Shown: positions 35,788 to 44,700 of the stretch, in pieces
How positions within the stretch are numbered: position 1 is the stretch's first letter
Layout of the letters: each line of letters begins with the position of its first letter
Source: Planctomycetes bacterium syqfu
Lineage (GTDB): Bacteria > Planctomycetota > Phycisphaerae > Phycisphaerales > Phycisphaeraceae
Reading direction: 5' to 3'
Assembly (NCBI GenBank): GCA_020974905.1
Contig: CP087563.1
Coordinates: 4,030,001 to 4,094,000 of the forward strand
Length of the DNA stretch: 64,000 nucleotides
Made by a program: the position numbers and the translations under genes
The notes under the pieces: model-generated
Seen by the model: the letters and a program-made list of their open reading frames with translations, nothing else
Told to the model about the DNA's origin: nothing
Databases searched by the model: none

Positions 35788-35815
35788 TCGTATTCGTTAC
35801 GTTTAGAAAAGTCAA
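35787..35815 (-). promoter_or_regulatory. lacI2 promoter with operator O1 in the spacer
   Basis: Read on the minus strand: -35 TTGACT (35810-35815), 17-base spacer, -10 TACGAT (35787-35792). The operator TTCTAAACGTAACGAA (35793-35808) fills the spacer, so RNA polymerase and repressor must exclude each other. Confidence 0.7.
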
Positions 35816-36455
35816 TTTTAAAATTCACTATTTTCTACCAACGGTTATGAAAATGATTGATTTAAAGGAATTACCATCGGCCTTCATCAGTAAAATCAGC
35901 GTTTGAAAGCCACATTCAAACAGGGGCGGATCACAACCCAAACACCCGTGACCTGCCCCCTCAAACCCAGTCCAGGATGATTGCGAGAATATATTGAATT
36001 GGGCGTCCGCATCATAAACTGTGCCAGTGTGTGTCTTCACGCCAACGATACATTCCTCCTCGGGCATTCACGGCAGCATGCCAATCGCGCTTCTGATCGG
36101 CGTTGTTGCCATTGGCACATTGTGAGCCACCGGATCACCAGCATTCCCCCAACACGAGGTAGACCTTCGGGCAAGTCACTCAATGGCTACTTTCGTCGCC
36201 TGATGACCCGTGGTTTTGAGCACTGTCCTCATGGCCAACGTTGGCAAGCCAAACCGGATAGGTATCCTGCTTTAATGCTTGATGAATCATGTCCTTTGTG
36301 TGTCAGCAACGACGGCCTGGCAGAATTACAGGATCGAAATGATCAAGATTATCCAACCTGATGGCTGCAAGACAACTTTCTCACCAGCTACGACACGCAT
36401 ATTCATTTTCAAATGACCTAACATGAAAGAACACATTTCGATTCAATGGATTTAA
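35816..36455. other. Long intergenic stretch with no secure gene
   Basis: About 640 bases between the lacI2 promoter and the end of the MFS gene. Open frames here give no recognisable protein except the small zinc-ribbon-like frame at 36203-36361 listed separately. No clear terminator for the MFS gene was found. Confidence 0.4.
36203..36361 (+). CDS. Possible small zinc-ribbon protein or remnant
   Basis: A 52-codon frame with two cysteine clusters (FEHCPHGQRW and ESCPLCVSND) about 21 residues apart, like the zinc-ribbon heads found on some planctomycete proteins. The frame is open further upstream (to 35981) without similarity. There is no convincing ribosome binding site and it lies alone on the plus strand. 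It may be chance or a gene remnant. Confidence 0.22.
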   Translation: MTRGFEHCPHGQRWQAKPDRYPALMLDESCPLCVSNDGLAELQDRNDQDYPT

Positions 36456-37592
36456 TCACGATCCAAGAAAATGCTGATACAAACTGCCGCAAACCAATGG
36501 CCCCAACATACCTCCAGCAGAACAACAAAGCTGACAAACAGTCATCGCAGTGTTACATGATTCTGGCAACCGTTTGGCTGATGAGGAAAAAGCAAGTGGG
36601 ATGATTGGCCCCCCCAAACAACCGGCAAGGAAAGTCAAGCACATCAATATGGCAATGTCACTGACAAAAAAGACAAGTGTGATGCACAAGAACATACCTA
36701 GACCACCTAGAATCAACTGCACACCATCTCCAAGCCGCTTATCAATCATTGCTGAAAAGATCCGACCCGCGATCAAGCCAACCCAGAACATCGCCGTCAT
36801 TCCCGTAGCTGTGGTGCTGGCAACTTGAACTTGCTCTTCAAGATAGACTGGTAAAAAAACCGTGACCGACTGTTCAAGTGAAACATAAATCACCAAAATG
36901 CCCATCAACGGCAGAAGAAGCGGATTAAGTGCAAGACGACAGAGCGAGCCCAATCCCACAGCACGATCTGCTGCGATCTCCTGCATGCCCGGAATCACCA
37001 GGGCAATGACCATTGGAATCACAGTCATACCACCAAGCAACCACAACACCGCACGCCAATCACCTAACATCTCTGCGACAGGACGACCGGTTGCCATGAT
37101 CAATGCTGCCGAACCGGCGGTACATGCCTGGAGTAGATTCAATAGCAAGCTGGTTCGATCAGGACATACAGCCACGATCAACCCCATCGCGAATAAAACG
37201 GTGGCAGAAAGCCCCAACCCGGCCAATACGCGTCCCGCCAACAAAATTGGGAATGATGGCACACTGGTCATCAAACATCCTAACACCGTACACCCCATCC
37301 CGATTAGCCAGCAGTATCGACTGGGACAGCTGCCTAAAAGTCGCCCCATCGCTAACGATCCAACCAATAGCCCGCCGAAGAAGCTGGCTTGGCACATCCC
37401 CGAAGCAACGGATGACAACACAAGATCATGACTGATCCATGTCACCAGACATCCAAAGATTGCAACCGACATACCACTACACGCACAACCTGCATAGACA
37501 GCCAACAGCACAAAATGTGCTGACTTCATTTTTCTGATCGTGTGTAACTTTTCGGTTGGGACAGCACGTTGTAAGTCTGGCGTCACTGTCAT
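36456..37592 (-). CDS. Major facilitator superfamily transporter
   Basis: Protein of 378 residues with about 12 membrane helices and MFS loop features (GRLLGSCPSRYCWLIG after helix 2, GRVLAGLG, ISAMIDKRLGDG-type loop after helix 8: FSAMIDKRLGDG). It probably moves mono- or oligosaccharides into the cytosol, since it closes the module 3 gene series 150 bases after the GH20-like gene. The start at 37592 follows AAAAAGG by 9 bases; the open frame upstream lacks similarity. Confidence 0.85.
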   Translation of the reverse strand: MTVTPDLQRAVPTEKLHTIRKMKSAHFVLLAVYAGCACSGMSVAIFGCLVTWISHDLVLSSVASGMCQASFFGGLLVGSLAMGRLLGSCPSRYCWLIGMGCTVLGCLMTSVPSFPILLAGRVLAGLGLSATVLFAMGLIVAVCPDRTSLLLNLLQACTAGSAALIMATGRPVAEMLGDWRAVLWLLGGMTVIPMVIALVIPGMQEIAADRAVGLGSLCRLALNPLLLPLMGILVIYVSLEQSVTVFLPVYLEEQVQVASTTATGMTAMFWVGLIAGRIFSAMIDKRLGDGVQLILGGLGMFLCITLVFFVSDIAILMCLTFLAGCLGGPIIPLAFSSSAKRLPESCNTAMTVCQLCCSAGGMLGPLVCGSLYQHFLGS

Positions 37593-37742
37593 TGGAATAA
37601 CCTTTTTAATCTCACCAGGAAGGCAAGTGAATAAAGCTGGAACAGGATGTACGACAAGCCCCATACAAAAACACAGCGTCATTGCATGTCAGCACGTAAC
37701 ATTGCGAATCATCAGAATGATGAATACAGACAAGAATCCCGA

Positions 37743-39095
37743 TCAATACACAGGCTCCCTGGAAGCCAATGATCGAAACACAGCATTTTGTTCCTTGAGG
37801 GGGGCGATGCGTTCGTGAACGTATTCTTCCATCCAACACAGTTCAACATCACCAGCGAAGACTCGGTAGACCTCATCACTGAGTTGCTCAATGTCTTCAA
37901 TAGCCTTGTCTAATTTTTTACATGACTGTTCCACAAGCCAGGGATCATAGCGAATCTTGTCATACTGCATAAACGACACCATTTCATGAATTTCCTGGAC
38001 CTGTTCCCACGCAAATTTCCGACGACGTTGCATCTCATTTAAAATGCTGGAACACTGCTGAAATCTATCCAACTCACAGGCTTGCAAAAGGAGTTGGTTG
38101 ACCTGCTCCAGCGTTGGGTTGGATTGGCCGGAAAACAACTGGCCCAGAAGCATGATGACATCCTGATTGCCATCAAGCGGTGAGGTTTGAACGCGGTTGG
38201 TCGAATAGCGGCTCCAACCGGTTGCGATGAATCCTTGAAAACCAAACCGTTGATCCAGATCAAGCCAAGCCAGTGTGTTTTCACGACGCCTCTCAAACGT
38301 AGCACGATCATAACTCATCCCATCAGCACCCTTGTATGCACCACATGCCCACATCGGAACACCGAGCTTGCTAAACCGTTCGATGTTTCGCGTGTGATAG
38401 AGATGGTCCTGTGTATGATCTGGATGGCCGTGATAGCCCCACACCGTGAGGTCTGCTTTGTGACTGAGTTGTCGCAAAGCATCATCATCCCATTCGATCA
38501 TCATGTCATGCCAAAGCATGGGACGAACCCCACAACCAGCGAGTTTATCGAGAATGGGATCCAAGTGATAAAGATACAAGCGATCCTTACCATGTTCTTG
38601 AGCATAGGTGCGTGTCATTTCATGTGTACCAAACAACCATGCTTCATCACCACCGAGATGAAAGTACTTTAGACCTGGCATCAGACGAAGTACATCATCC
38701 ACCATGTCTTGAATCAATTGATCAGCACCTGGTGCAAGTGGGTTCAAACAATCAAAGCAATCGACCTGCTCGCGTAAGTGCTCATTATCATCATGTCGCA
38801 GTGCCATCTCCAAATGACCAATGGATTGAACCAAAGGAATCAATTCGATTTGAAGTTCAGCTGCACGTCTGACAAACTGACCAATCACCTGCTCACTGTA
38901 AAATGTGGCACCACGATAACGCTGGTCACATGTCCATGGAAATGTATCCTCCCATTCAACAAGAATGGCGTTGTATCCACTGGCAGCAATCAGATCCAAT
39001 AAACTGATCAAACGCGCAGGCGTAGGTGGCAGACCTTTAAGATCCAGATGAATGGCACATAGCCGAGTGTTTTTTGGGGTGGAATTACGAATCAT
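37743..39095 (-). CDS. GH20-like beta-N-acetylhexosaminidase, cytosolic
   Basis: Protein of 450 residues. TIM-barrel pattern with NAILVEWEDTFPW, LIPLVQSIGHLEM and catalytic pair Asp150-Glu151 in HLGGDEAW, the GH20 signature where Asp orients the acetamido group for substrate-assisted catalysis. WGYHGHPDHTQ and GFIATGWSRYST complete the active site region. It lacks the extra N-terminal domain and signal peptide of exported GH20 enzymes and so resembles the hexosaminidase D type. The C-terminal 110 residues are helical. The start at 39095 (ATG after GTG) has AAGGA 9 bases before. Confidence 0.87.
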   Translation of the reverse strand: MIRNSTPKNTRLCAIHLDLKGLPPTPARLISLLDLIAASGYNAILVEWEDTFPWTCDQRYRGATFYSEQVIGQFVRRAAELQIELIPLVQSIGHLEMALRHDDNEHLREQVDCFDCLNPLAPGADQLIQDMVDDVLRLMPGLKYFHLGGDEAWLFGTHEMTRTYAQEHGKDRLYLYHLDPILDKLAGCGVRPMLWHDMMIEWDDDALRQLSHKADLTVWGYHGHPDHTQDHLYHTRNIERFSKLGVPMWACGAYKGADGMSYDRATFERRRENTLAWLDLDQRFGFQGFIATGWSRYSTNRVQTSPLDGNQDVIMLLGQLFSGQSNPTLEQVNQLLLQACELDRFQQCSSILNEMQRRRKFAWEQVQEIHEMVSFMQYDKIRYDPWLVEQSCKKLDKAIEDIEQLSDEVYRVFAGDVELCWMEEYVHERIAPLKEQNAVFRSLASREPVY

Positions 39096-39113
39096 CACAA
39101 ATTTTCCTTCATT

Positions 39114-39908
39114 TCAATTCCCCGAAAATGGCTTGATGTAAACAGTTCCCCAACCGGATTCATCACGCCAGCAATAAGGCGATATCGCCTTCCAGAACAG
39201 CGCATGATCGCGCTCTTTACCGTTATCATCATCCATGACACCAAGGGTCATACCGATCGTGTCACCAGGCCGTCTATCTCCACCCATAACACGCCAGCTA
39301 AAGCGAAATTCGTAAACGTACTTCGTTGCTCGTGATTCTCTGACAGCCTTGTAATTTGTCGCCCCCTGCCAATACGCAGCATCGCCGAAAGTCTGCGGGA
39401 AGCCGCTACATTGACTGGTCGTTGCACCCGTGAAGACCATTGCAAATTCACCACCTGAGTGGTATTCCAATCCGTCTGCATCACGCGCGTTGGACGCACG
39501 GTTGTGATTACCATCAATGAAAATCTCAACGGCATCGTCCCGCCATGCCATGGCAGTCCGCTGATCTGGCGTTGTGTCATCTGTCACCAGTCGATCATCT
39601 GTCACTTCCACAGCCACATAGAGCGCGTGAACGTCATGACAGACCGCAAAGCGGTAACTCAAATCATCAGCACTGTCTGCGTCGCACCAATCCCCCCGGC
39701 CATAACTCTCTGTATCAAAGATACCGTTTTCCGGTGTCACTTTGATAAACGTGACGTTCTCCCAATCCTCAAGATTTCCGTCAAGCGTAATCGGCGCATG
39801 GGGGATTGATGTAATCCGGCGGGGCAATTCCGTGGTATCCCAAGAACAGCCTTGCAGAGCACATAGCAAAACAGACAACATAAACAAAGTCGACAGTTTC
39901 ATACTCAT
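39114..39908 (-). CDS. CBM9-like carbohydrate-binding lipoprotein
   Basis: Protein of 264 residues. Signal peptide with lipobox LQGC (MKLSTLFMLSVLLCALQGC) makes it a lipoprotein. The mature protein is one CBM9-like domain: ITLDGNLEDWENVTFI, HALYVAVEVTDDRL, AWRDDAVEIFIDGNHNR, EFRFSWRVMGGDRRPGDTIG and DDDNGKERDHALFW. It likely holds glycans at the cell surface or periplasm. Its ATG overlaps the stop of the GH116-like gene (ATGA), so the two are translationally coupled. Confidence 0.85.
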   Translation of the reverse strand: MSMKLSTLFMLSVLLCALQGCSWDTTELPRRITSIPHAPITLDGNLEDWENVTFIKVTPENGIFDTESYGRGDWCDADSADDLSYRFAVCHDVHALYVAVEVTDDRLVTDDTTPDQRTAMAWRDDAVEIFIDGNHNRASNARDADGLEYHSGGEFAMVFTGATTSQCSGFPQTFGDAAYWQGATNYKAVRESRATKYVYEFRFSWRVMGGDRRPGDTIGMTLGVMDDDNGKERDHALFWKAISPYCWRDESGWGTVYIKPFSGN

Positions 39909-42289
39909 ACACCGACCGAGGATAGAGCCTTGGAATTGGCCGCCGTAAGAATACGATCGACCAGTTCGCCTTCCTGACAAAGCTGAGCACAGCTCTTGCC
40001 CTTGATGGCGGCCGGGACTGCCCAGAGCGTCATGATCTGTGTATAGTCAGAACCGCTGGTTCGTTCACCGGTTTCACAGTTCATCAGGACCGGCGAATCC
40101 CAGGACAACCGCTGACGAAGGACAAGGTTTTCGATGCAACGCTCAAGTACATCAAGCCCTGCATCGCGCATGCCTTCATACAGGTAGGTCATCGCCAGAT
40201 TCATACAGCCGGAGACAAAGAAGTCCGTGGATTCATACTGGTTCATCCCTTCGGCACTACCGTTGGCCGCGGCACTGCCATCGCGATTCATAAACGAAGG
40301 CGTACCGATGTTGTGCTGATCCAGGCCCTTGGTTTTAACAGTGTTGAGGACCGTTGCCACGCGATCCTGAGGAATCACACGATCCAAGCCATGGGCATGT
40401 GCCATCCACTGACCATCGCATTGGAAACTGAGAATCAGGTCGGACGTTTTACCCGTCTCCGGCTCGTTAAAGTTCAGATAGCATTCGCCATCCCACATGT
40501 GCTCTTCGAGTGATTTTTCACCCGCCGCGATCCAGTCGGCACACTGCTGGGCAAACTCGGTGTCGCCAACTTGTTGAGCCATGCGCTTGACCATCTGCAA
40601 TTGAGCCAGGCGAAGACCACCAACGTGGGTCACCATGCCAGCCCATTCGCAGTGCTCAAACCATTCGGAATCCACATTGCCCGTGGGCATGGCAAGTACA
40701 CGATCACCATCGTTATAGGCTGGACGCAGATTCATGGTGAAGATCATGTTCTGCTTCAGCGATGGGTAGAACTCTTCGGCGATCTGTTGCGATGGATTGA
40801 TTTGCAAATAACGATCCACCAAGCCTGCGTACGACGCTCCATTGGAAGCTGTTTGATAGCCGAAACAGGGCTTGGTCATTTCGCAGGTGTGATTATGTTC
40901 GTCATACCAGTCATAGCGATTGACGACGCCTTCACACGCAGTACAACCACCGAATGTCCAGACACATTGTCCTTCTTCGCTCATGTAGGCCTTGTACGTA
41001 CGAAGCGTCGAAAGCACCGTTTCCGGGAAGAAGTATGAACATGAAATATTGGATAAATAGGTATTGGGAACACACTCGTTCTGCGGACAACTTCGCGGAC
41101 TTTCGTTGAGCGCAAAAATGCCATCCTCTTCCAGACACCAATCGCCAATGGGCTTTTTCTTCATCGCCCAGAAGCTGGTTTCAGGCAGGTTGTATAAAAC
41201 ATTGATCAAGCTTTCACGGAGCCAGATCGGTAGTTCCTCATCAGAATAAATGACTTGCTGCCAGGCAATGATGCGAGAAAGCATTTCTTCGTGATTCTGA
41301 GCAACGTGATTGGCAACATCAAGTGATGACGCGAATCTCGATGCATACATGTGCGTGAACTGATTACCACCGCCCATCGGGACACCGGTGGCATCCCATT
41401 GTGGCGCGTACCATGCCAAGACCAGGCGAATGACAGTGCTTTGCCCCGGCTCCAACGCATACTCCTTGGCCAAAGATGCCCCCGGACCATTTGCGGCCTT
41501 GGGCAGGACCGTGAAATATTTCGCATCCGGGTCATGCCAGGTCCCCCCTGCGATGCGAGACCAAAAACCACTGTCACTGCCCATCGCGCCACCGGTCATA
41601 ACTTCTTCATCGCCGATGACACCGATGGCATACTCGACATGATGGTCGTTGGAAACCACGACACCACTGATGTCACCACGGACAGGTTGATGTTTGAATG
41701 TCGGCTGACCAAGCGATTCCTGCGGCGTTGGGCCAGGTAAACTGAAAACCAAACGTCCTGCCTGTGCAGCATCGGAAACATTGCGGACGTGTACTTCAAA
41801 TACGATTGCTGGCGTGTTGGAACCATGTGAATCGCCTGGGAAGAATGGTGCCCAGCTTCGCATACCGACACTGATCGGCGCTTCAAATTCATACTCCAGA
41901 TCCGCAACCGGGAAGTGGCCCCAGTAATGAATATCATCAACAGGCGCAGCACGCTTGAGATGGAACATCGAGGGAATGGCGTCAAGCACATCTGCCTTGT
42001 ACTGCTTTGTCGAAAGCAGCCAACTTTCCTTACCGGCAGAGATCCCCAGGAACGGCAGGTTCATCGGACCACCACGTGGCACATGGCTGTTGAAAATGGT
42101 GCTGTAGCCAAACGTGCCATCAGTCTCCAAATCGAGACATCCAGTATCAATACTCCCCAAAGGCATACCACAGAGAGCAGGACTTGTTTTGGCATGATGT
42201 ACCACACCACTTACAGGCACCTTGTATCCGGCTGCTTCAAATTGAGCGAACTTCATTTCCTGAAGATCCATTGGGAATAGTCTGCTCAT
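39905..42289 (-). CDS. GH116-like glycoside hydrolase
   Basis: Protein of 794 residues resembling bacterial relatives of GBA2 (GH116): N-terminal beta-sandwich with GMPLGSIDTGCLDLETDG and TFGYSTIFNSH, then an (alpha/alpha)6 barrel from about residue 360 with ELPIWLRESLINVLYNLPET, WTFGGCTACEG, PTGNVDSEWFEHCEWAGM and SDYTQIMTLWAVPAAI. The family hydrolyses beta-glucosides, beta-xylosides or related bonds. No signal peptide, so intracellular. The start at 42289 (MSRLFPMDL) has AGAAAG upstream; a TTG at 42310 is an alternative. It is in the middle of the module 3 operon. Confidence 0.82.
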   Translation of the reverse strand: MSRLFPMDLQEMKFAQFEAAGYKVPVSGVVHHAKTSPALCGMPLGSIDTGCLDLETDGTFGYSTIFNSHVPRGGPMNLPFLGISAGKESWLLSTKQYKADVLDAIPSMFHLKRAAPVDDIHYWGHFPVADLEYEFEAPISVGMRSWAPFFPGDSHGSNTPAIVFEVHVRNVSDAAQAGRLVFSLPGPTPQESLGQPTFKHQPVRGDISGVVVSNDHHVEYAIGVIGDEEVMTGGAMGSDSGFWSRIAGGTWHDPDAKYFTVLPKAANGPGASLAKEYALEPGQSTVIRLVLAWYAPQWDATGVPMGGGNQFTHMYASRFASSLDVANHVAQNHEEMLSRIIAWQQVIYSDEELPIWLRESLINVLYNLPETSFWAMKKKPIGDWCLEEDGIFALNESPRSCPQNECVPNTYLSNISCSYFFPETVLSTLRTYKAYMSEEGQCVWTFGGCTACEGVVNRYDWYDEHNHTCEMTKPCFGYQTASNGASYAGLVDRYLQINPSQQIAEEFYPSLKQNMIFTMNLRPAYNDGDRVLAMPTGNVDSEWFEHCEWAGMVTHVGGLRLAQLQMVKRMAQQVGDTEFAQQCADWIAAGEKSLEEHMWDGECYLNFNEPETGKTSDLILSFQCDGQWMAHAHGLDRVIPQDRVATVLNTVKTKGLDQHNIGTPSFMNRDGSAAANGSAEGMNQYESTDFFVSGCMNLAMTYLYEGMRDAGLDVLERCIENLVLRQRLSWDSPVLMNCETGERTSGSDYTQIMTLWAVPAAIKGKSCAQLCQEGELVDRILTAANSKALSSVGV

Positions 42290-42375
42290 ATCAATAACTT
42301 TCTGATTCAATCACAAATGAAATACGATTTTAAAAAAAACGACTTGCGGATCGACAATACGCTGTCAATCGTTGC

Positions 42376-44655
42376 TTATTTCTTGATACGATTCCCTCGC
42401 CAAAGACCACTTCCCCATGAACTGACGTAAATCAGGTTGGGATCATTGGGATCAAACAATACATGGCGAGGGCGTTTGGATGGACAATCGAGCACTTGCC
42501 ATGTTTTGCCACGATCCGAACTGGTGTAAACACCCTTGGTCAGTGCTTCACCGGAAGTGCAGATATAAAGTCGATTCGGATCCAGCGGATCAATGGTGGT
42601 GGAGAAGCATGAGTCGGCAAAAATCTGCTCCCACGTCTCCCCGCCATCGCGCGTCCGCCAGACGCCGCCGGTGTAACCCTCAATGGGTGGGGTCATGCAG
42701 GAGATGAAAATCTCATTGGGATCGTGCGGATTGAACGTGAAGTCACAGGGATATTGCATCTGGCTTTTATCACTGATGAGCTTCCATGACTTGCCTTCGT
42801 TGTCACTGACATAAAGCCCCCCTGAATAGATGTAGCCGGTTTTGAAATTGGCACCACCGACACTGGTCAAACCATACATCTTGCCATCGGGTCCGCGCTT
42901 GATTCGCAGTGCTTTGATGTGACCTTCATCATTGATTTCACCCGTTCGCGATTCCCATGTTTTCCCACCGTCTTGACTCAGATAAAAACCTTTGCCCAGA
43001 ACAGCAGCCCAGATATGACGTGACTCAACAGGTGATTGAGGATCGAGATACAAACTCAGTGTGGTCAAGGGTGGCAAACCTTCTTCGTTGATTTGCCGCC
43101 AGGTTTCTCCGCCATTTTCTGAATAGGCGATTGAACCATAATACTGAGTCGTTAACACAGGATCACGACCGATGAAATTCCATTGCGGGATGTCATGTTT
43201 TCGGGATGATGCAGCCCAGATGCGATTCGGCACATCAGGATCAAATGCAATGTCATAGATGTTATGTGGTTGCGGGATACCCTTTTCAGAACGATACCAG
43301 CTATGTCCTCCATCGCGACTGTACCAACCGCAAAAGTCCGCGGTGCTCATGTGATGATACTTCGGATCATGCGGGGAGATGTGATACAGGTTAACGGTTA
43401 ACACCATCATGGGGTCGTTTTGGATTGTCCCATTTTCATTGAGTGTGCCATCAGAGTAGAACCAGTCCTTCCCGCCATTGTTAGAGATGATCAGGTTCAC
43501 CCAATTGCAGTACATGATCAGGTCAGGATTCGTTGTGCTGACGCTCATCGTCAGTTGCGGTTCGGACCAACCCCATAGACCTGTCAACCAACTCTTGTTC
43601 GCCAGGTTGTACTTTTGCATATCCGGATGTTGAAAAAGTACAGGCTCCCAGGAATAGCCACCATCTGTGGTTTTGTAGACCGTGGTACATTCGCCTTCCT
43701 TCTTGGGATCGCAACCGGGATTCCAAGTCGAGACGTAGCAGACATTGCCAACATTTAGCGGCACTGCAAGCAATGCATATTCAAAGCCGTTGCCAGATGT
43801 GACCGGCGTGGTGTGCAGACCTTGCGTTTTGACAGGATTCCAATTCTTGCCAACGTTACTGGAGCGAAAAATGCCGGTATCCAGTTTGCCGTCGATGGTA
43901 CGTGTCCCGACCGTGCAATAAAGCAATGTCCGCCCATCACTGTACCCCCCAGCAAAACTCACCAACGAAGCGCGATCCGCAGGAATACCGTTCATGCGTT
44001 TTTCCCAATGAGCGCCTGCATCCTCACTGACATAAACGCCATTGGTACAACCGGCAATCATGATCCTGGGATTACTGATTTCATAAAGCAACTTATGAAC
44101 CTTGGTTTTACCAAAAGGCAACAATCCTGCATCGGTCCAAGTCAAACCACCATCTTTTGTGACAATTCGATAGTTAAGATCATCGTCTCGAACCACAGCA
44201 CTGGCCTGTTGAGAATCATTGGGATCAAATGCGATCAGGTTTGGACCTTCTCGATCTTTTATTTGATCAGCCAAGCCAACCTTTCGCCAAGTCTTTCCAC
44301 GATCATCTGACATGAAAAATCCGGTTGAAACACCGAGAAAAACGCGATCAGGTTTAACCGGATCATATGCCAGGCCATGAAAGGTCGCAGCACCGCCGGG
44401 GACATGAACGATATGCCAGTTATGTCCACCATCTGTACTGCGGTAAAAGCCCCACATATCATTGGCTGAGAAGAGTAATTGGTCATCGTGAGGTGACGAC
44501 TCTGCAAAGGTGTGCGCCCCCCCTCCCCCAGGCGCTCCAGGTGTCCAATCAAACAACTTGGACTTTCCATAAGTGGTCCCTGCCCATTGGACACAGACCA
44601 ACATGATCATTAGAAACCAACATTTCTTCATCAGACAATTCATATGTAATCTCAT
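42376..44655 (-). CDS. Exported BNR/Asp-box beta-propeller glycosidase-like protein (BNR-B)
   Basis: Protein of 759 residues. A signal peptide is visible (KKCWFLMIMLVCVQWAGTTYG). The rest is filled with Asp-box repeats S/T-x-D-x-G-x-T/S-W (STDGGHNW, SDDRGKTW, TKDGGLTW, SEDAGAHW, TTDGGYSW, SRDGGHSW, SENGGETW, SQDGGKTW, SDNEGKSW, TRDGGETW, SSDRGKTW), which form seven-bladed propellers as in GH74, sialidases and sortilin-type proteins. Opening (FDWTPGAPGGGG) and closing (GLWRGNR) match the neighbour BNR-A, so the pair arose by duplication. In-frame ATGs at 44655, 44643 and 44631 are all possible starts. Confidence 0.85.
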   Translation of the reverse strand: MRLHMNCLMKKCWFLMIMLVCVQWAGTTYGKSKLFDWTPGAPGGGGAHTFAESSPHDDQLLFSANDMWGFYRSTDGGHNWHIVHVPGGAATFHGLAYDPVKPDRVFLGVSTGFFMSDDRGKTWRKVGLADQIKDREGPNLIAFDPNDSQQASAVVRDDDLNYRIVTKDGGLTWTDAGLLPFGKTKVHKLLYEISNPRIMIAGCTNGVYVSEDAGAHWEKRMNGIPADRASLVSFAGGYSDGRTLLYCTVGTRTIDGKLDTGIFRSSNVGKNWNPVKTQGLHTTPVTSGNGFEYALLAVPLNVGNVCYVSTWNPGCDPKKEGECTTVYKTTDGGYSWEPVLFQHPDMQKYNLANKSWLTGLWGWSEPQLTMSVSTTNPDLIMYCNWVNLIISNNGGKDWFYSDGTLNENGTIQNDPMMVLTVNLYHISPHDPKYHHMSTADFCGWYSRDGGHSWYRSEKGIPQPHNIYDIAFDPDVPNRIWAASSRKHDIPQWNFIGRDPVLTTQYYGSIAYSENGGETWRQINEEGLPPLTTLSLYLDPQSPVESRHIWAAVLGKGFYLSQDGGKTWESRTGEINDEGHIKALRIKRGPDGKMYGLTSVGGANFKTGYIYSGGLYVSDNEGKSWKLISDKSQMQYPCDFTFNPHDPNEIFISCMTPPIEGYTGGVWRTRDGGETWEQIFADSCFSTTIDPLDPNRLYICTSGEALTKGVYTSSDRGKTWQVLDCPSKRPRHVLFDPNDPNLIYVSSWGSGLWRGNRIKK

Positions 44656-44700
44656 CTATAACTGAATAAAGTCACAATTTGAGTGTGGGCTTGGGGCCAA

